Positions 46,501-56,621 are shown, counted from the stretch's first letter. The stretch is DNA of 64,000 nucleotides from Hydrogenophaga crassostreae (GCF_001761385.1 NZ_CP017476.1:4639501-4703500), one strand, 5' to 3'. Program-made: numbers and translations. The notes: generated by a model not told the origin, from the letters alone.

Positions 46501-48291
46501 TTACGGGGTAGAGCGGACCAGGCGAGCGTGTTGGCCTGCGTTACGTGGCTGGGTATCCACATAGCCGTTGGTGGTATTGACAGCCCACCCCACCGGCGTC
46601 GTTGACCAGACGAACGCCAGCGGTGCGTAAGGAAAACCGAGCCTGTCGAGCACGCCGTCCGATTGGCTGTAGTCAGACAAGCTGTTCAATTCCTTGATAT
46701 TGGGCAGGCGCCATGGCAAAGCCATGCGCGCTGCGATCAGTGCGTTTTCATGGGTGTAGTGAAAGCCGCTGCCCGAACAGGCGCTGCCACTCCAGATCTG
46801 GCCCTCCACGCAGCGGCGCCATGTCAGCCCGGTTCTCCGATCGATCACGGCATTGTTGGCACTGTCACCGGTGTAGTCCACGCTCGTGATGATGTAACGC
46901 TGCCCCGTCCATGGAGCACCTCTGACGAGGCGCAAGTAGGTCAGGCTGTTCTTCGAGAACGCCTGTAGTGCGCCGGACACAAAGTAAATGCCCCAGTCGG
47001 CAGTCGGCCCAGCGGGTGAGCTGGTGCGGTAAGTGGCGATTTTCGTGTGGGAAAAAATGCTCGATATGGTCGACGCAGCGCCTCCTGAAACACTGTAATC
47101 CACGATGCCTTGCAGTTCTTCCACTGAAGGCAAGCGCCAGTCGTTGAAGCCACACAAGCCCAAGTTGTTCATGGCAGCGACGTAACCACTCGCATCGTTG
47201 TCCATGCCATTGCCCAGATTGGTAAAAGTCTGATCAACACTGCGGATGACCGGTCCCGTCTGTTTGACCTCCCACACCAAGCCTGTCACATCGTCGCGCA
47301 GGCAGTCGCTGGTGGCATGGCCTGCCACAGCGCTGTAGCTCATGGGATTGTCTTGGGTCCGATGACCATCCTGCCGGTTGTTGAGCGTCAGGCCTTCTGC
47401 CGTGAAACACTTAACCAGGGTGTTGCTGCCCACGGTGTAACACTGGGTGTTCTTGATGCCGGTATGCGGCACGGCAGGCGTTTGCCAATCACTGCCCAAC
47501 ACGTAATAACCAATGCCCTCATAGCTGTACTGGGGCAGCGTGGAGATGATGGTGTCGCGTTCGGCCAGGCTGTTGGTGTAGAAGTGGAAACCTTGGGCAC
47601 TCACGAAAAAGCGGTACAGCGGCGTGTAGCCGGTGCCCGCCAGGGTGCTGGCGTAGTAGGCAATGCCTTCGTAGGTAAATTGCGGCAGGTTGGCCGCCAC
47701 ATTGGCGCGTTCGGCTTCGCTGATGGTATAGAAGTGCACGCCGCTTTGGGTATTCAGAAAGCGGTGCACCGGACTCAGGCCGGGCACGGTGGTGCTGCTC
47801 ACGTAGAAGGCGGGACCCTCATAGGAAAAAGCAGGCAGGTTGTTGATGGTGTTGTCTCGCTCGGTGGTACTGGTGGTGTAGAAGTGCGCACCGGTGCTGC
47901 CATTGAAGAAGCGGTAAGCCGGCACCCGTGAGGCTGCGCTCTTTCTCTCACCTGCCGATTTGGTCGCCAGGTCTGCGTTCAACGTCGCAGCTGTTGACCC
48001 CACGGCCCCGCTGAGCAGCGGGCCGTCAAACGGCTCGGGCAATACGCCGGTTTGGGCAATCTGCTCCAGCTCGGCCGCATTCAGCTTGGCGCCTTCTTGA
48101 AAAATGCGCTGTGTGCGCTCAGCGCTGGCAGCGGGGGAAGCATTGTGCTGAGTCTCCGGGTCCAATTGGCCCTCGGTAGCGCTGGAACGGGACTCATTCC
48201 CGGCCCCACCACCACAGGCCACCAGAACGGACAGCACCGTTGCACAAAGGCAAGACAAGCCCATGCGTGGGCCTAACGAAAGTAAGTACAT
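46501..48291 (-). CDS. Repeat lipoprotein: three DUF5648-like repeats and two DUF1566 (Lcl_C) domains, copy 2
   Basis: 596 residues from the ATG at 48291, which has a strong GGAGG site 5-6 nt upstream. Lipobox LVAC (Cys26). The same repeat with 50-residue spacing starts at about 126, 176 and 226 (YRFFNG, HRFLNT, YRFFVS). Two DUF1566-type domains follow, with CGFNDWRLPSVEELQGIVDYS and WRLPNIKELNSLSDYSQS (key part NDWRLP/WRLPN). It shares its whole architecture with copy 1 but the Lcl_C parts have diverged more than the repeats. The two genes are tandem, 59 nt apart. Confidence 0.82.
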   Translation of the reverse strand: MYLLSLGPRMGLSCLCATVLSVLVACGGGAGNESRSSATEGQLDPETQHNASPAASAERTQRIFQEGAKLNAAELEQIAQTGVLPEPFDGPLLSGAVGSTAATLNADLATKSAGERKSAASRVPAYRFFNGSTGAHFYTTSTTERDNTINNLPAFSYEGPAFYVSSTTVPGLSPVHRFLNTQSGVHFYTISEAERANVAANLPQFTYEGIAYYASTLAGTGYTPLYRFFVSAQGFHFYTNSLAERDTIISTLPQYSYEGIGYYVLGSDWQTPAVPHTGIKNTQCYTVGSNTLVKCFTAEGLTLNNRQDGHRTQDNPMSYSAVAGHATSDCLRDDVTGLVWEVKQTGPVIRSVDQTFTNLGNGMDNDASGYVAAMNNLGLCGFNDWRLPSVEELQGIVDYSVSGGAASTISSIFSHTKIATYRTSSPAGPTADWGIYFVSGALQAFSKNSLTYLRLVRGAPWTGQRYIITSVDYTGDSANNAVIDRRTGLTWRRCVEGQIWSGSACSGSGFHYTHENALIAARMALPWRLPNIKELNSLSDYSQSDGVLDRLGFPYAPLAFVWSTTPVGWAVNTTNGYVDTQPRNAGQHARLVRSTP

Positions 48292-48665
48292 GATCGCCTC
48301 CAGGGGAGTCAAGGCGCTCAACATGAGCACCTTTCTCCAAGCTCTGAATCGGTCTTGGCGTTTGATTGGCACCTTATCAGACGCCAGTCAATGCCAACAA
48401 GCCGACAAGAACTTGATGCCTGCAGGGTAGGAGCGGCCCCACCCGCACAAAAGTGCCAAAGGTCACTTTTTGCGACCCATGGGGTCACACGTCCCCAAAC
48501 GGGGGGACATCGCGGCCGGTGCCCGCTTCTTATCGGAGCCGGGATTTTTCACCCGGTTTACCAGCGCTTCACTGCCACGGTAGGCACCCGAAACGGTTTG
48601 CCCAAACGCGGCCCTGCCTGCACCCTTGTGGCCTGATGCGCCGATCGCTCAGGCGGTATCGCCGG
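48292..48665. other. 374-bp intergenic region between the lipoprotein and aldo/keto reductase genes
   Basis: No convincing gene. It should hold the promoter of the lipoprotein pair, read to the left. On the minus strand a stem GTCCCC-ccgttt-GGGGAC can form (about 48491-48508), and TTGGCA with TGATAAG 30-50 nt nearer the gene are weak promoter candidates. Codon-like structure is absent in all frames and no tRNA, repeat or insertion sequence was seen. Confidence 0.4.
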
Positions 48666-49706
48666 TCACACCCGCTGATCCGTCGAAGGCTTTTGCCAGA
48701 GGTTGATACCGCCATCCACCGCATGCCGGTCTATCGCCGCCAACTCGTCGGCGCTGAACGCCAGGTTCTTCAAGGCGCCCACAAGCTCAACGATCTGTGC
48801 CGCGCGGCTGGCGCCGATCAACGCCGAGGTCATGCCCGGTTGGCGCAGCACCCAGGCCACGGCCATCTGGGCCAGGCTTTGACCACGCGCCTGGGCGATT
48901 TCGTTCAAGGCGCGCACGTGGCTCAGGTTCTGCTCGTTCAGGTGCTCCGACTTGAACGACCCTCCGCCAGCCCGGTTGATGCGCGCGTCGTCAGGCACGC
49001 CATTCAGGTACTTGTCGGTCAGCAAACCCTGCGCCAACGGGCTGAACGCAATGCAACCCACGCCTTCTGCTTGCAACGTGTCGAGCAGCTCTTCCTCCAC
49101 CCACCGGTTCAACAGGCTGTACGAGGGCTGGTGAATGCGCAGCGGAATGCCCATTTGGCGCAACAAGGCGGCAGCTTCACGGGTTTTGCCAGCAGAGTAG
49201 CTGGAGATCCCAACGTAAAGCGCCTTGCCTTGTTGAACCGCCGTGGCCAATGCGCCGCAGGTTTCTTCCAGCGGCGTGTCGGGGTCGAAGCGGTGGGAGT
49301 AAAAGATGTCGACATAGTCCAGCCCCATGCGCTTCAGGCTTTGATCCAGGCTGGCAAGCATGTATTTGCGCGAGCCACCGCCTGAGCCATAGGGGCCCGG
49401 CCACATGTCCCACCCTGCTTTGCTGGAAATCAGCAGCTCATCTCGGTAGGGCCGGAAATCGCGGCGCATGTGTTCGCCAAAATTGGTTTCAGCACTGCCA
49501 TAGGGTGGCCCGTAGTTGTTGGCCAGGTCGAAATGGGTGATGCCATGGTCAAACGCTGTTCGCAGCATCTCGCGCTGCGTGGCCATGGGTGTGGCGTCGC
49601 CGAAGTTGTGCCACAGGCCCAGCGTGATGCTGGGCAGCTTCAAGCCGCTCTTGCCGCAGGCTCGATAGGGCATGGCGTCGTAACGGGTGGGGGTGGCGGT
49701 GTACAT
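48666..49706 (-). CDS. Aldo/keto reductase, glyceraldehyde-3-phosphate reductase type (YghZ-like)
   Basis: NADPH-dependent carbonyl reductase with a TIM barrel. The 346 residues contain the tetrad context FDLANNYGPPYGSAE (Tyr), LLISSKAGWDMW (Lys), YVDIFYSHRFDPDTP (His) and the cofactor segment ALIGASRAAQI. The pattern FDLANNYGPPYGSAE is that of YghZ/potassium-channel-beta-like AKR14 members. The ATG at 49706 has GGAGAG upstream, so a longer open frame is not used. It stands alone. Confidence 0.92.
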   Translation of the reverse strand: MYTATPTRYDAMPYRACGKSGLKLPSITLGLWHNFGDATPMATQREMLRTAFDHGITHFDLANNYGPPYGSAETNFGEHMRRDFRPYRDELLISSKAGWDMWPGPYGSGGGSRKYMLASLDQSLKRMGLDYVDIFYSHRFDPDTPLEETCGALATAVQQGKALYVGISSYSAGKTREAAALLRQMGIPLRIHQPSYSLLNRWVEEELLDTLQAEGVGCIAFSPLAQGLLTDKYLNGVPDDARINRAGGGSFKSEHLNEQNLSHVRALNEIAQARGQSLAQMAVAWVLRQPGMTSALIGASRAAQIVELVGALKNLAFSADELAAIDRHAVDGGINLWQKPSTDQRV

Positions 49707-49968
49707 GGGTCTCTCCAGATCAGCGGTAAAAGCAAGGCAGGTCAATGCCACTCTAGCCAGTAGAGGGCGCTCAAGGGGTTATGCCCAACAAAGTCCATCC
49801 AGCCGACCGGAATGAACGGCCGGCTGAACCATGCAGTGCTTACCGGACAGTCGGCAAGACGGTGAAGACAGCACCCTTCTCCTGGCGGCAAGGGAAACCC
49901 CTCTGTTGTCAGACATCCCATGATATGGAGAATATGCCTCTATATTGCTCATGAAAACAGGGGGAGAT

Positions 49969-50985
49969 ATGACAACATGTTTTCGATGCCTCGCTCCAGC
50001 CGGCTTTCGCACCCGCCGCCAGGCGCTGCCCTGGCTGCTCGCCGGCCTGCTGGGATGTTCGTCTGTCTCCAGCTTCGCCCAAACCACCTTGCGGCTCTGG
50101 AACATCCACGGGGAGGGCTATCCGGTGACCACCGCGGTGAACTGGTATGCCGAGCAAATCGCCAAAGCCACCCAGGGCAGGTACCAGGTCCAGGTCTTTT
50201 CCAACGCCAGTCTGGGCGATCAGCCCTCTGCCGTGGCCATGCTCAAGGCGGGTGACCTGGACCTCGCCGAATTCAGCTCAGCGCCGTTGACCGAAGCCGT
50301 TCCCGGTATCAAGGTACTGAACATGCCGTTTCTGTTCCACGACTCGGCACACATGTTCCGCCATCTCGATGGCCATCTTGGGGAACAGTTCGAGAAAGAT
50401 CTGGCGGCCTCCGGGTTTGCCGTACTGGGCTGGTACGACGGGGGGGCAAGATCGTTCTATTGCACCAGCCCGGTGCTCCGGATCAACGATCTGGCCGGCA
50501 AACGCATTCGGGTACAGAAGTCCGAGGTCTATACAGAACTGGTGGTGGCCCTGAAATCCACACCCCAGTATGTCCCTTTCAAGGAGGTGCAGACCGCGTT
50601 CCAGGAGGGCAAGATCGATTGTGCAGAAAACAACATGCCGTCCTACGAGTCCACTGGGCACTTCCGACTGGCCAAGCATGTCTACCTGACCGACCATGTG
50701 GTGTCCCCTGAAGCTTTGGTGATGTCCACCAAGCTCTGGAGCAGCCTCAGTCCCGCGGACAGAACCATCTTCAAGGACGTGGGCCTGCAATCGGCGCGCT
50801 ACATGCGCGAGCTGTGGAACAAGCGGGTGGCCCAGGCTTTGACGATCACCACCGAAAGTGGATCCACATTCTCAAGAATGAACGACCCCGGCATCATGAT
50901 CCGGCGCATGGCCCCGCTGTACAACAAGTACATGAAGGACCCCGCAACCTACAAGGTGTTGCTGACCATCATTGCGGACAAGTAG
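49969..50985 (+). CDS. TRAP transporter substrate-binding protein (DctP family), orphan
   Basis: About 338 residues. The N-terminus with FRTRRQALPWLLAGLLGC is a signal peptide, possibly Tat-type, cleaved near SFAQ. The mature protein has the DctP features LRLWNIHGEGYPVTTAVNWYAEQI, GDLDLAEFSSAPLTEAVPG, GARSFYC, RIRVQKSEVYTELVVAL and GKIDCAENNMPSYESTGHF (key part CAENNMPSYES). The Arg for carboxylate binding would be in KRIRVQKS. The ATG at 49969 follows GGGGGAG; one at 49951 is an alternative. No dctQ or dctM genes are in this window. Confidence 0.87.
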   Translation: MTTCFRCLAPAGFRTRRQALPWLLAGLLGCSSVSSFAQTTLRLWNIHGEGYPVTTAVNWYAEQIAKATQGRYQVQVFSNASLGDQPSAVAMLKAGDLDLAEFSSAPLTEAVPGIKVLNMPFLFHDSAHMFRHLDGHLGEQFEKDLAASGFAVLGWYDGGARSFYCTSPVLRINDLAGKRIRVQKSEVYTELVVALKSTPQYVPFKEVQTAFQEGKIDCAENNMPSYESTGHFRLAKHVYLTDHVVSPEALVMSTKLWSSLSPADRTIFKDVGLQSARYMRELWNKRVAQALTITTESGSTFSRMNDPGIMIRRMAPLYNKYMKDPATYKVLLTIIADK

Positions 50986-51032
50986 GCGCCCCAGCCAGCC
51001 AGGGCGCGCCGGCCCGAGCCAACAGGCAGGGA

Positions 51033-54000
51033 TCAGGTCCCCTCTTCCACTGGCGCGTCGTGCAGTTCCTGCGCCAGACGCTCACCCTGTCGGGCACGCG
51101 GTTGGGCAAAGCGCGCCACGCCCAGGTACACCACCGGTGTGAGAAACAGCGTGAACAAGGCTGCCAGTGACAAGCCACCAAAAATCACCCAGCCAATGGC
51201 CGCGCGTGACTCCGCCCCAGGACCGCCGCCCAGCACCAGGGGCAAAGCGCCCAGGACCGTGGACGACATGGTCATCATGATCGGGCGCAACCGCGTCGCC
51301 GCAGCCTCTTGCGCAGCCTCCAGCACGCTGCGCCCAGCATCACGCAGCTGATCGGCAAACTCCACCATCAGGATGCTGTTCTTGGCCATCACGCCCACCA
51401 GCAGCAGCAAGCCAATCTGGCTATAGATGTTGATCGAGGTGCCGCTCAGCCACATGGCAAACACCGCGGCGGCCAGGCCGAATGGGACGCTGATCAACAC
51501 CACCGAGGCGCTGGTGACGCTCTCGAACTGCGCCACCAGCACCAGGAACACCACCAGCAAGGCAATCGCAAAGGTGAGGCTCACATCACGGCCCGTTTCC
51601 TCCAGCGTGGCCGCGTCGCCGCGAAACAGCAGGCCCATGCCACTGGGCAGCGTCCTTGCTGACAGCGCGCGCAAGGCTTGGGTTGCTGTCTGCAGTGTGG
51701 CGCCATCGGTGAGCACGGCACTCAACTGCACGGCGCGGCGCTGACCCAGGCGCTCCAGCTCGCTGGGAATGGCTGTTTCCTCAAAGCTGACAAATTGCGA
51801 CAGTGGCACCAGTCGCTTGTCGGTCGCGCGCACGCTCAGCTGCAACAGGTCTTGCGGATCGGTCTGGCCGCGCGCGGTGGACTGCAGCACAACGGGCACG
51901 GTACGGTCATTCACATTGAGCTCGGCGACCTGGGTGTTGTTGACCAGGGCACGCAACACGGTGTCGAGCCCGTCCAGCGGCACGTCCAAGGCACTGGCGC
52001 GTTCGCGATCGATCTTGAGCGAGAGCTGCGGCTGGGTCGCCGCGTAATTCACCCGAACGTCGCTGAGCTGCGGCAGATCGCGCTCGATGGCCTCGGCAAA
52101 AGCGTATGCAGCGTCTGCGATGCGCGCATGGTTGTCGCCCGTGATCGCCATCTGAACGCTGCCGTCACCGCTGCCCCGGCCCAGGCTGCTGCCGCCCCGG
52201 ATGCGCACCCGTGCACCTGGCAATTCGTTCAGGGTTTTTTGAACACGCGCGGCCAGCCGGGCCTGACTCACCGACCGCTCACCCCAATCGGCCAGCGGTG
52301 CCACGATCTCGGCCCGGTTGGGATCAAAGCGCCCGGTGATGGTGAACACATTGCTCACCAGGCCTTCTTCTTTCAACGGCAACACCGCCTTCAACGCCTG
52401 TTCCAGTTGCCGATCCGAATACGCCAGGCCCACGCCGTCAGGGCCATCCAGCCGGATCGACAAACTGCCCCTGTCTTCTGTGGGGGTGAGTTCCTGGTCC
52501 AGTTGGGTAAACAGCCAGGCCGCCACCCCCGCCAACACCACACAAACCCCCAATACCCACCAGCCATGGCGCAAGGCTGCTGCCAGCCAGCGGCCGTAGC
52601 GCTGAACCGCACCATCGCCCCAGGCCGACAAGCGTTTCCAGACCGGCCCCGGTGGTCCATCGGGCGGCAACCGGGAAGCCATCATGGGTCCGAGCGACAA
52701 CGCCACAAACGAAGAGATGCCCACCGCGATGGCCATCACAAAGCCAAACTCGGCAAACAGCCGCCCGGCGGCCGATGGCAGAAAAGAAATCGGCACAAAC
52801 ACCGCGACCAGCGTGAGTGTGGTGGCCACCACGGCGAAGAACACCTCACGGGTACCGATGACCGCCGCCGCGCGAGGCCCCAGGCCCATGGCGCGCCGGC
52901 GCTGGATGTTTTCCAGCACCACGATGGCGTCGTCCACCACCAGGCCGGTGGCCAGCAACAGGGCCAGCAAGGTCAACAGATTGATCGAATAGCCCAGCCC
53001 CCAAATGGCCGCCAGGGTGCCAATCAGCGCGATGGGAATCGCCACCACGGGTACCAGCGTGGAGCGCAAATGCCCCAGAAACATCGCCACCACCGCCGCC
53101 ACAATCAACACCGCCAGGCCCAGACTCCACAACACCTCGCTGATGGCGCCGCGAATGAACACCGCGTCGTCAGACACCACACTCACGCGCACATCGCGCT
53201 GGTTGGCATTGATGCGATCGACAACGGCACGCACACCGTCGGAAATGGCCACGCTGTTGGATTGCGCCTGGCGCACCACGCCCAGGCTCACCACCGGCTT
53301 GTCATTGAAGCGCACATAAGAAGTGGCATCGGCTGGCGCGAGAAACACATCGGCCACCTGAGCCAAAGTCACCTCAGGCGAAAACCGCAATGCCCGCAGC
53401 TGCTCCGGCGTGGATATGCTGGCGTTGGCCCGAACCAGCACTTCCTGGTTGCCCGAAGACAGGTTGCCGGCGGGCACATCGACACGCGCGCCGCGCAACA
53501 AGGCCGCCACATCGTCCACCGACAGGCTGTAGGCGCTCAAACGCACCGGGTCGATGCGCACCCGCATCACCCGCTGACGCGAACCAAACAGGCTGATGTC
53601 GGCCACCCCGGGCACAGAAACCAGCTCGGGCTCGATGCGCTCTTCCACCACCCGCGAGAGCTCGTCGATCGCCAGCGTGTCGCTGGCCACCGCCAGCTGA
53701 ATCACGGGTTCTGCGTCGGCATCGGCTTTGACGATGGTGAGGTTTTCCAGCCCGGCTGGCAAGTCACGCTCGACCCGCGCCACCGCGTCGCGCACGTCGT
53801 TGGCGGCCACCACAAGATCCACGCTGGGGTTGAACTCGATGATGATGCGCAGGTTGCCCTCTTCACTGGCCGAGCGCACCAGCACCACGCCGGGCACCCG
53901 CGCGGCTGCGCCTTCCAGCAGGCGGGTGACTTCTGCGTCCAGCGTTTCAGGCGCCGCGCCCGGAAAGTTGGCACGGACAGCCACGATGGGACGATCGATG

Positions 54001-54134
54001 TTGGGCAGCTCGCGCACCTCAACGCCCAGCCAGGCGGTGACCCCCGCGATCACGATCAACAGGTTGATCACGGTGACCAGCCAGGGGCGGCGTATGGAAA
54101 GCGCGGGCAGATCGGTGGCGCGGTCGTCGGTCAT
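51033..54134 (-). CDS. RND-family (HAE1-type) efflux permease
   Basis: Inner-membrane proton antiporter of a tripartite drug or solvent efflux pump. It has 1033 residues with two halves of a periplasmic loop flanked by 12 transmembrane segments. TM1 is [20 protein letters not shown]. The TM4 relay Asp pair is in [14 protein letters not shown], and TM10 has [18 protein letters not shown]. Its start lies 51 nt after the fusion protein stop. No outer-membrane factor gene is adjacent, so it must use one elsewhere. Substrate unknown. Confidence 0.95.
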   Translation of the reverse strand: MTDDRATDLPALSIRRPWLVTVINLLIVIAGVTAWLGVEVRELPNIDRPIVAVRANFPGAAPETLDAEVTRLLEGAAARVPGVVLVRSASEEGNLRIIIEFNPSVDLVVAANDVRDAVARVERDLPAGLENLTIVKADADAEPVIQLAVASDTLAIDELSRVVEERIEPELVSVPGVADISLFGSRQRVMRVRIDPVRLSAYSLSVDDVAALLRGARVDVPAGNLSSGNQEVLVRANASISTPEQLRALRFSPEVTLAQVADVFLAPADATSYVRFNDKPVVSLGVVRQAQSNSVAISDGVRAVVDRINANQRDVRVSVVSDDAVFIRGAISEVLWSLGLAVLIVAAVVAMFLGHLRSTLVPVVAIPIALIGTLAAIWGLGYSINLLTLLALLLATGLVVDDAIVVLENIQRRRAMGLGPRAAAVIGTREVFFAVVATTLTLVAVFVPISFLPSAAGRLFAEFGFVMAIAVGISSFVALSLGPMMASRLPPDGPPGPVWKRLSAWGDGAVQRYGRWLAAALRHGWWVLGVCVVLAGVAAWLFTQLDQELTPTEDRGSLSIRLDGPDGVGLAYSDRQLEQALKAVLPLKEEGLVSNVFTITGRFDPNRAEIVAPLADWGERSVSQARLAARVQKTLNELPGARVRIRGGSSLGRGSGDGSVQMAITGDNHARIADAAYAFAEAIERDLPQLSDVRVNYAATQPQLSLKIDRERASALDVPLDGLDTVLRALVNNTQVAELNVNDRTVPVVLQSTARGQTDPQDLLQLSVRATDKRLVPLSQFVSFEETAIPSELERLGQRRAVQLSAVLTDGATLQTATQALRALSARTLPSGMGLLFRGDAATLEETGRDVSLTFAIALLVVFLVLVAQFESVTSASVVLISVPFGLAAAVFAMWLSGTSINIYSQIGLLLLVGVMAKNSILMVEFADQLRDAGRSVLEAAQEAAATRLRPIMMTMSSTVLGALPLVLGGGPGAESRAAIGWVIFGGLSLAALFTLFLTPVVYLGVARFAQPRARQGERLAQELHDAPVEEGT

Positions 54135-54185
54135 GGGCGGGGATCAGTCTGGGAGGTTCGGGTGGGCAAAGTGGACGTTGACCGG

Positions 54186-55331
54186 CTAGCGCTCGGCACC
54201 AGAGCCCACCACTTTGACGGCGCGCCCCTCGCGCATGCGCTGCACCCCTTCAACCACCACCTGGTCTTGCGTGGTCAACCCGCCATCGACCAACACCCGG
54301 CCATTTTGGCGCTGCACCGCGCGGGCGGCGATCTGCAGCGCCTTGCCTTCGCGCACCACCCAGACGAACGAACCCGCCCGCCCCCATTGCAATGCCAGCT
54401 CGGGCACGCTCAGGCGGCGCTCACCAGGCAACGCCAGCTGCACCTGAAACGACATGCCCGAGCGCAACAGATCGTCGCCATTGGGCAGCGCCGCGCGCAC
54501 CTTGACCTGGCGGGTCACCGGGTCCACCCGGCTGTCGACTGCAACCACCTTGCCGTCAAAGCGCCGATCCGGGTGCGCCGGGTTCAGCGCCTGCACCGGC
54601 TGGCCCACCACAACCCGCGCCAGGTAAATCTCGGGAACTTGCAGATCCAGATGCAGCTCGCCACGGTCATCAAGTGAGGTGATCGCGGTATCGGTGTCGA
54701 TGCGCTCACCGCGCTCCACAGAGGCCAGCCCGGGCATGCCCACAAACGGCGCGCGCACCACCCGCTCGGACAGCGCCTCTCGGGCCTGCGCGAGCTCGAT
54801 TTCAGCGCTGCGCAGCGCAGCCTGGGCTTCGTCTGACACGGTATCGGGCACCGCCCCCGTGCCCCGCGTGGATTCATAGCGGGTGTGCATCACCCGCGCC
54901 GCCTGCACTTTGGCATCGGCCAGGGCCACCGCCAGGCGCTCTCGCCTGTCCACCAGACGCAGCAAAACATCACCGGCGCGCACAGGGCGACCCGGCTTGA
55001 ACAACACCTCAGCCACCTCGCCCGACACCGGCGAATACAGCGTGACCGACTTGCGCGCCGAGCCGGTGCCCAGCAAATCCAGCACCACCCCGTCGTTGCC
55101 TTCGGTCACCTGAGACACGATCACCGGCACCGCCTCTGCCGCGCCACCACCTCTGCGCCCACCCTTGCCCTCGGCAGGGTCGGACGCCGGCGGCTTGGTC
55201 GACGGCGCAGCCGGTGTTGGAGACGGGTCCTGTGCCCGAGCAGATCCACTGCCCAGAGCCATCCAGGCCAGCGCCATGGCCACACACAACGCAACGGTCA
55301 AAACAAGCAGGTGGGGTCGAAATCGGTTCAC
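54186..55331 (-). CDS. Efflux RND periplasmic adaptor (membrane fusion protein)
   Basis: Links the RND permease to an outer-membrane channel. The 381-residue form from GTG at 55331 is chosen because AGAGGA lies 4-5 nt before it. A longer reading from an ATG at 55349 lacks a ribosome site. A signal peptide (HLLVLTVALCVAMALAWMAL) is followed by the barrel-sandwich (GTGSARKSVTLYSPVSGEVAEV), a helical hairpin and VERGERIDTDTAITSL. A Gly/Arg-rich linker at about 60-75 is unusual. It is upstream of the RND permease. Confidence 0.93.
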   Translation of the reverse strand: MNRFRPHLLVLTVALCVAMALAWMALGSGSARAQDPSPTPAAPSTKPPASDPAEGKGGRRGGGAAEAVPVIVSQVTEGNDGVVLDLLGTGSARKSVTLYSPVSGEVAEVLFKPGRPVRAGDVLLRLVDRRERLAVALADAKVQAARVMHTRYESTRGTGAVPDTVSDEAQAALRSAEIELAQAREALSERVVRAPFVGMPGLASVERGERIDTDTAITSLDDRGELHLDLQVPEIYLARVVVGQPVQALNPAHPDRRFDGKVVAVDSRVDPVTRQVKVRAALPNGDDLLRSGMSFQVQLALPGERRLSVPELALQWGRAGSFVWVVREGKALQIAARAVQRQNGRVLVDGGLTTQDQVVVEGVQRMREGRAVKVVGSGAER

Positions 55332-55869
55332 AAGGTCCTCTGGAGACATGGCAAAGGCAGGGCACTCAGACAAAGTGCCGCGCAGCCGCTCTCCAACAGA
55401 GGTCCCAGCCGCGCCGAGGTTCCCCGGACAGGCTCAATTAGGCCAATCAGGGGAATCCGCCTCGATGCTACTTTGAATCGGCTCCGACCCCGGACAGGCA
55501 ACGGGTTGAAAGGGTCACATGGCCCGATGCGGGCGATGCGCCCGGCGTGGCTGCCGAATCACAGCCAGACGCTTGCCCGGCAATTCAGTACCCACTGCGG
55601 CGGGGGTTGGTGGACTTTGTGCCGGTTTTCAAGCCCCGGTCTCCCGAAAGGAATTCTGGTGCGGCCAAATGGCAGGTGTCGCGCCGTCAAGGAAATCCAT
55701 GATCGGAAAGGCCGTTTGACCAGGGTGCTGGCTGTGGCTTGATCCCGCACGCAGGCAAGGCCCTGTCCTACACAACCCGCCGGTTCTCCAAGCAACACTG
55801 TGGATCTGGATTTGCAATCGCCGGGCGTTTGCGATGTGATCTTTTTCCACCACATCAAGGAGACACACC
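55332..55869. other. 538-bp intergenic region before the small-protein cluster
   Basis: No gene is supported in either strand; open frames here have no ribosome site and no recognisable sequence. It separates the efflux operon (minus) from the small-protein genes (plus) and should hold both promoters. GC skew and sequence are unremarkable, and no direct repeat, tRNA or insertion end was seen. Confidence 0.4.
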
Positions 55870-55944
55870 ATGGGTAAGTACCTCGTTGCCTGGTTGCTGG
55901 GCGTTCCAGCTTTCATGCTGGTCATTTTCTGGTTCCTGTTCTGA
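55870..55944 (+). CDS. 24-residue single-span membrane peptide
   Basis: Starts MGKYLVAWLLGVPAFML and is almost all hydrophobic, one transmembrane helix from residue 5 to 24. AAGGAG lies 7 nt before the ATG, a near-ideal ribosome site, which makes it a credible gene despite its size. It resembles short hydrophobic proteins common in Proteobacteria that share the pattern YxxAWLLGVP. The stop codon overlaps the next ATG (TGATG), so it is coupled to the downstream gene. Function unknown. Confidence 0.65.
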   Translation: MGKYLVAWLLGVPAFMLVIFWFLF

Positions 55945-56249
55945 TGAGCCGCGCGAACAGGCCAGTGCCTTCACCCAAGGGGGCCGACACACCGACGGAA
56001 AAAGCGCAGCCCGGTCGCCACCCGCAAAAGAAGCCCCGGTTGCCACACGAACATGACGAATCGAGCGACAGCCAGGTTGGCGCGAGCGATCCGCGCATCG
56101 AGCAAGCAGCTCGCGACCTCGAGGGCCGGTCACAGGACACCGGCCGCGGGCCTGTGGTGAGAAAGCTGGCTCGCGAAGCGTTCCCGCCGTCGCATCAAGA
56201 AAACGGTGAGCGCGCTACAGAGGGTCGACCCGATCGCTCCCCGTCTTGA
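55944..56249 (+). CDS. Small hydrophilic protein coupled to the membrane peptide
   Basis: 101 residues, rich in Arg, Pro, Ser, Glu and Gln, with no hydrophobic segment. Likely disordered except for a helical part DPRIEQAARDLEGRSQDT. The ATG overlaps the stop of the 24-residue membrane peptide (ATGA-type overlap), which supports coupled translation. Composition recalls stress-related small proteins, but no named family was recognised. It may be a soluble partner of the membrane peptide. Confidence 0.6.
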   Translation: MSRANRPVPSPKGADTPTEKAQPGRHPQKKPRLPHEHDESSDSQVGASDPRIEQAARDLEGRSQDTGRGPVVRKLAREAFPPSHQENGERATEGRPDRSPS

Positions 56250-56387
56250 ACGGGCAGGGGCAACGGGCTGCCGTGCCGGCAGCGCGCGGCTCTTGCGCAG
56301 CAGAAAGCGCCGCCGAAAACCGGGTGCAACCAGCCCTCCACGGTCTGTGACTGGACGGGTTGCACGCACTTCTTCAAGGGGAAAGAA

Positions 56388-56621
56388 ATGGCCCGAAACG
56401 CACACATTGTCGGGAAAGTGAACTACCGCGGAGGTGATGGCCCTGCGATAGAGATTCGCCGGGGCCCGGTGAAGGTGGCCATGTCGGACTTCGACGCCAC
56501 CCTGAGCTGGGAGGACGGCGAAGTCCATGGTTCCACGGCCATTCCTCTGGAAGAATTCGACCGCTGCGTGAGCGAAGGAAAAATCAGGTTCGATGACGAA
56601 CCGGCGCAGCGCGACACCTGA
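56388..56621 (+). CDS. Conserved hypothetical protein (77 residues)
   Basis: Starts MARNAHIVGKVNYRGGDGP. The sequence is short and acidic with alternating strand-like segments (IEIRRGPVKVAMSDFDATLSW; EVHGSTAIPLEEFDRCV) and one Cys. No signal or membrane span. A purine-rich AAGGGG precedes the ATG by about 7-8 nt. It lies downstream of the membrane peptide and hydrophilic protein and may belong with them. Function not recognised. Confidence 0.6.
   Translation: MARNAHIVGKVNYRGGDGPAIEIRRGPVKVAMSDFDATLSWEDGEVHGSTAIPLEEFDRCVSEGKIRFDDEPAQRDT

Noticed and set aside
44636..48291. CRISPR-like or tandem DNA repeat in the lipoprotein region
   Set aside because: The repeats are protein repeats of 150 nt that diverge in DNA, in two genes; no short direct repeats with unique spacers.
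51678..54677. 999-codon open frame antisense to the RND permease
   Set aside because: Very long, but fully opposite a clear RND gene, rich in His/Arg/Gly as expected for antisense of GC-rich coding DNA, and with no start signal.
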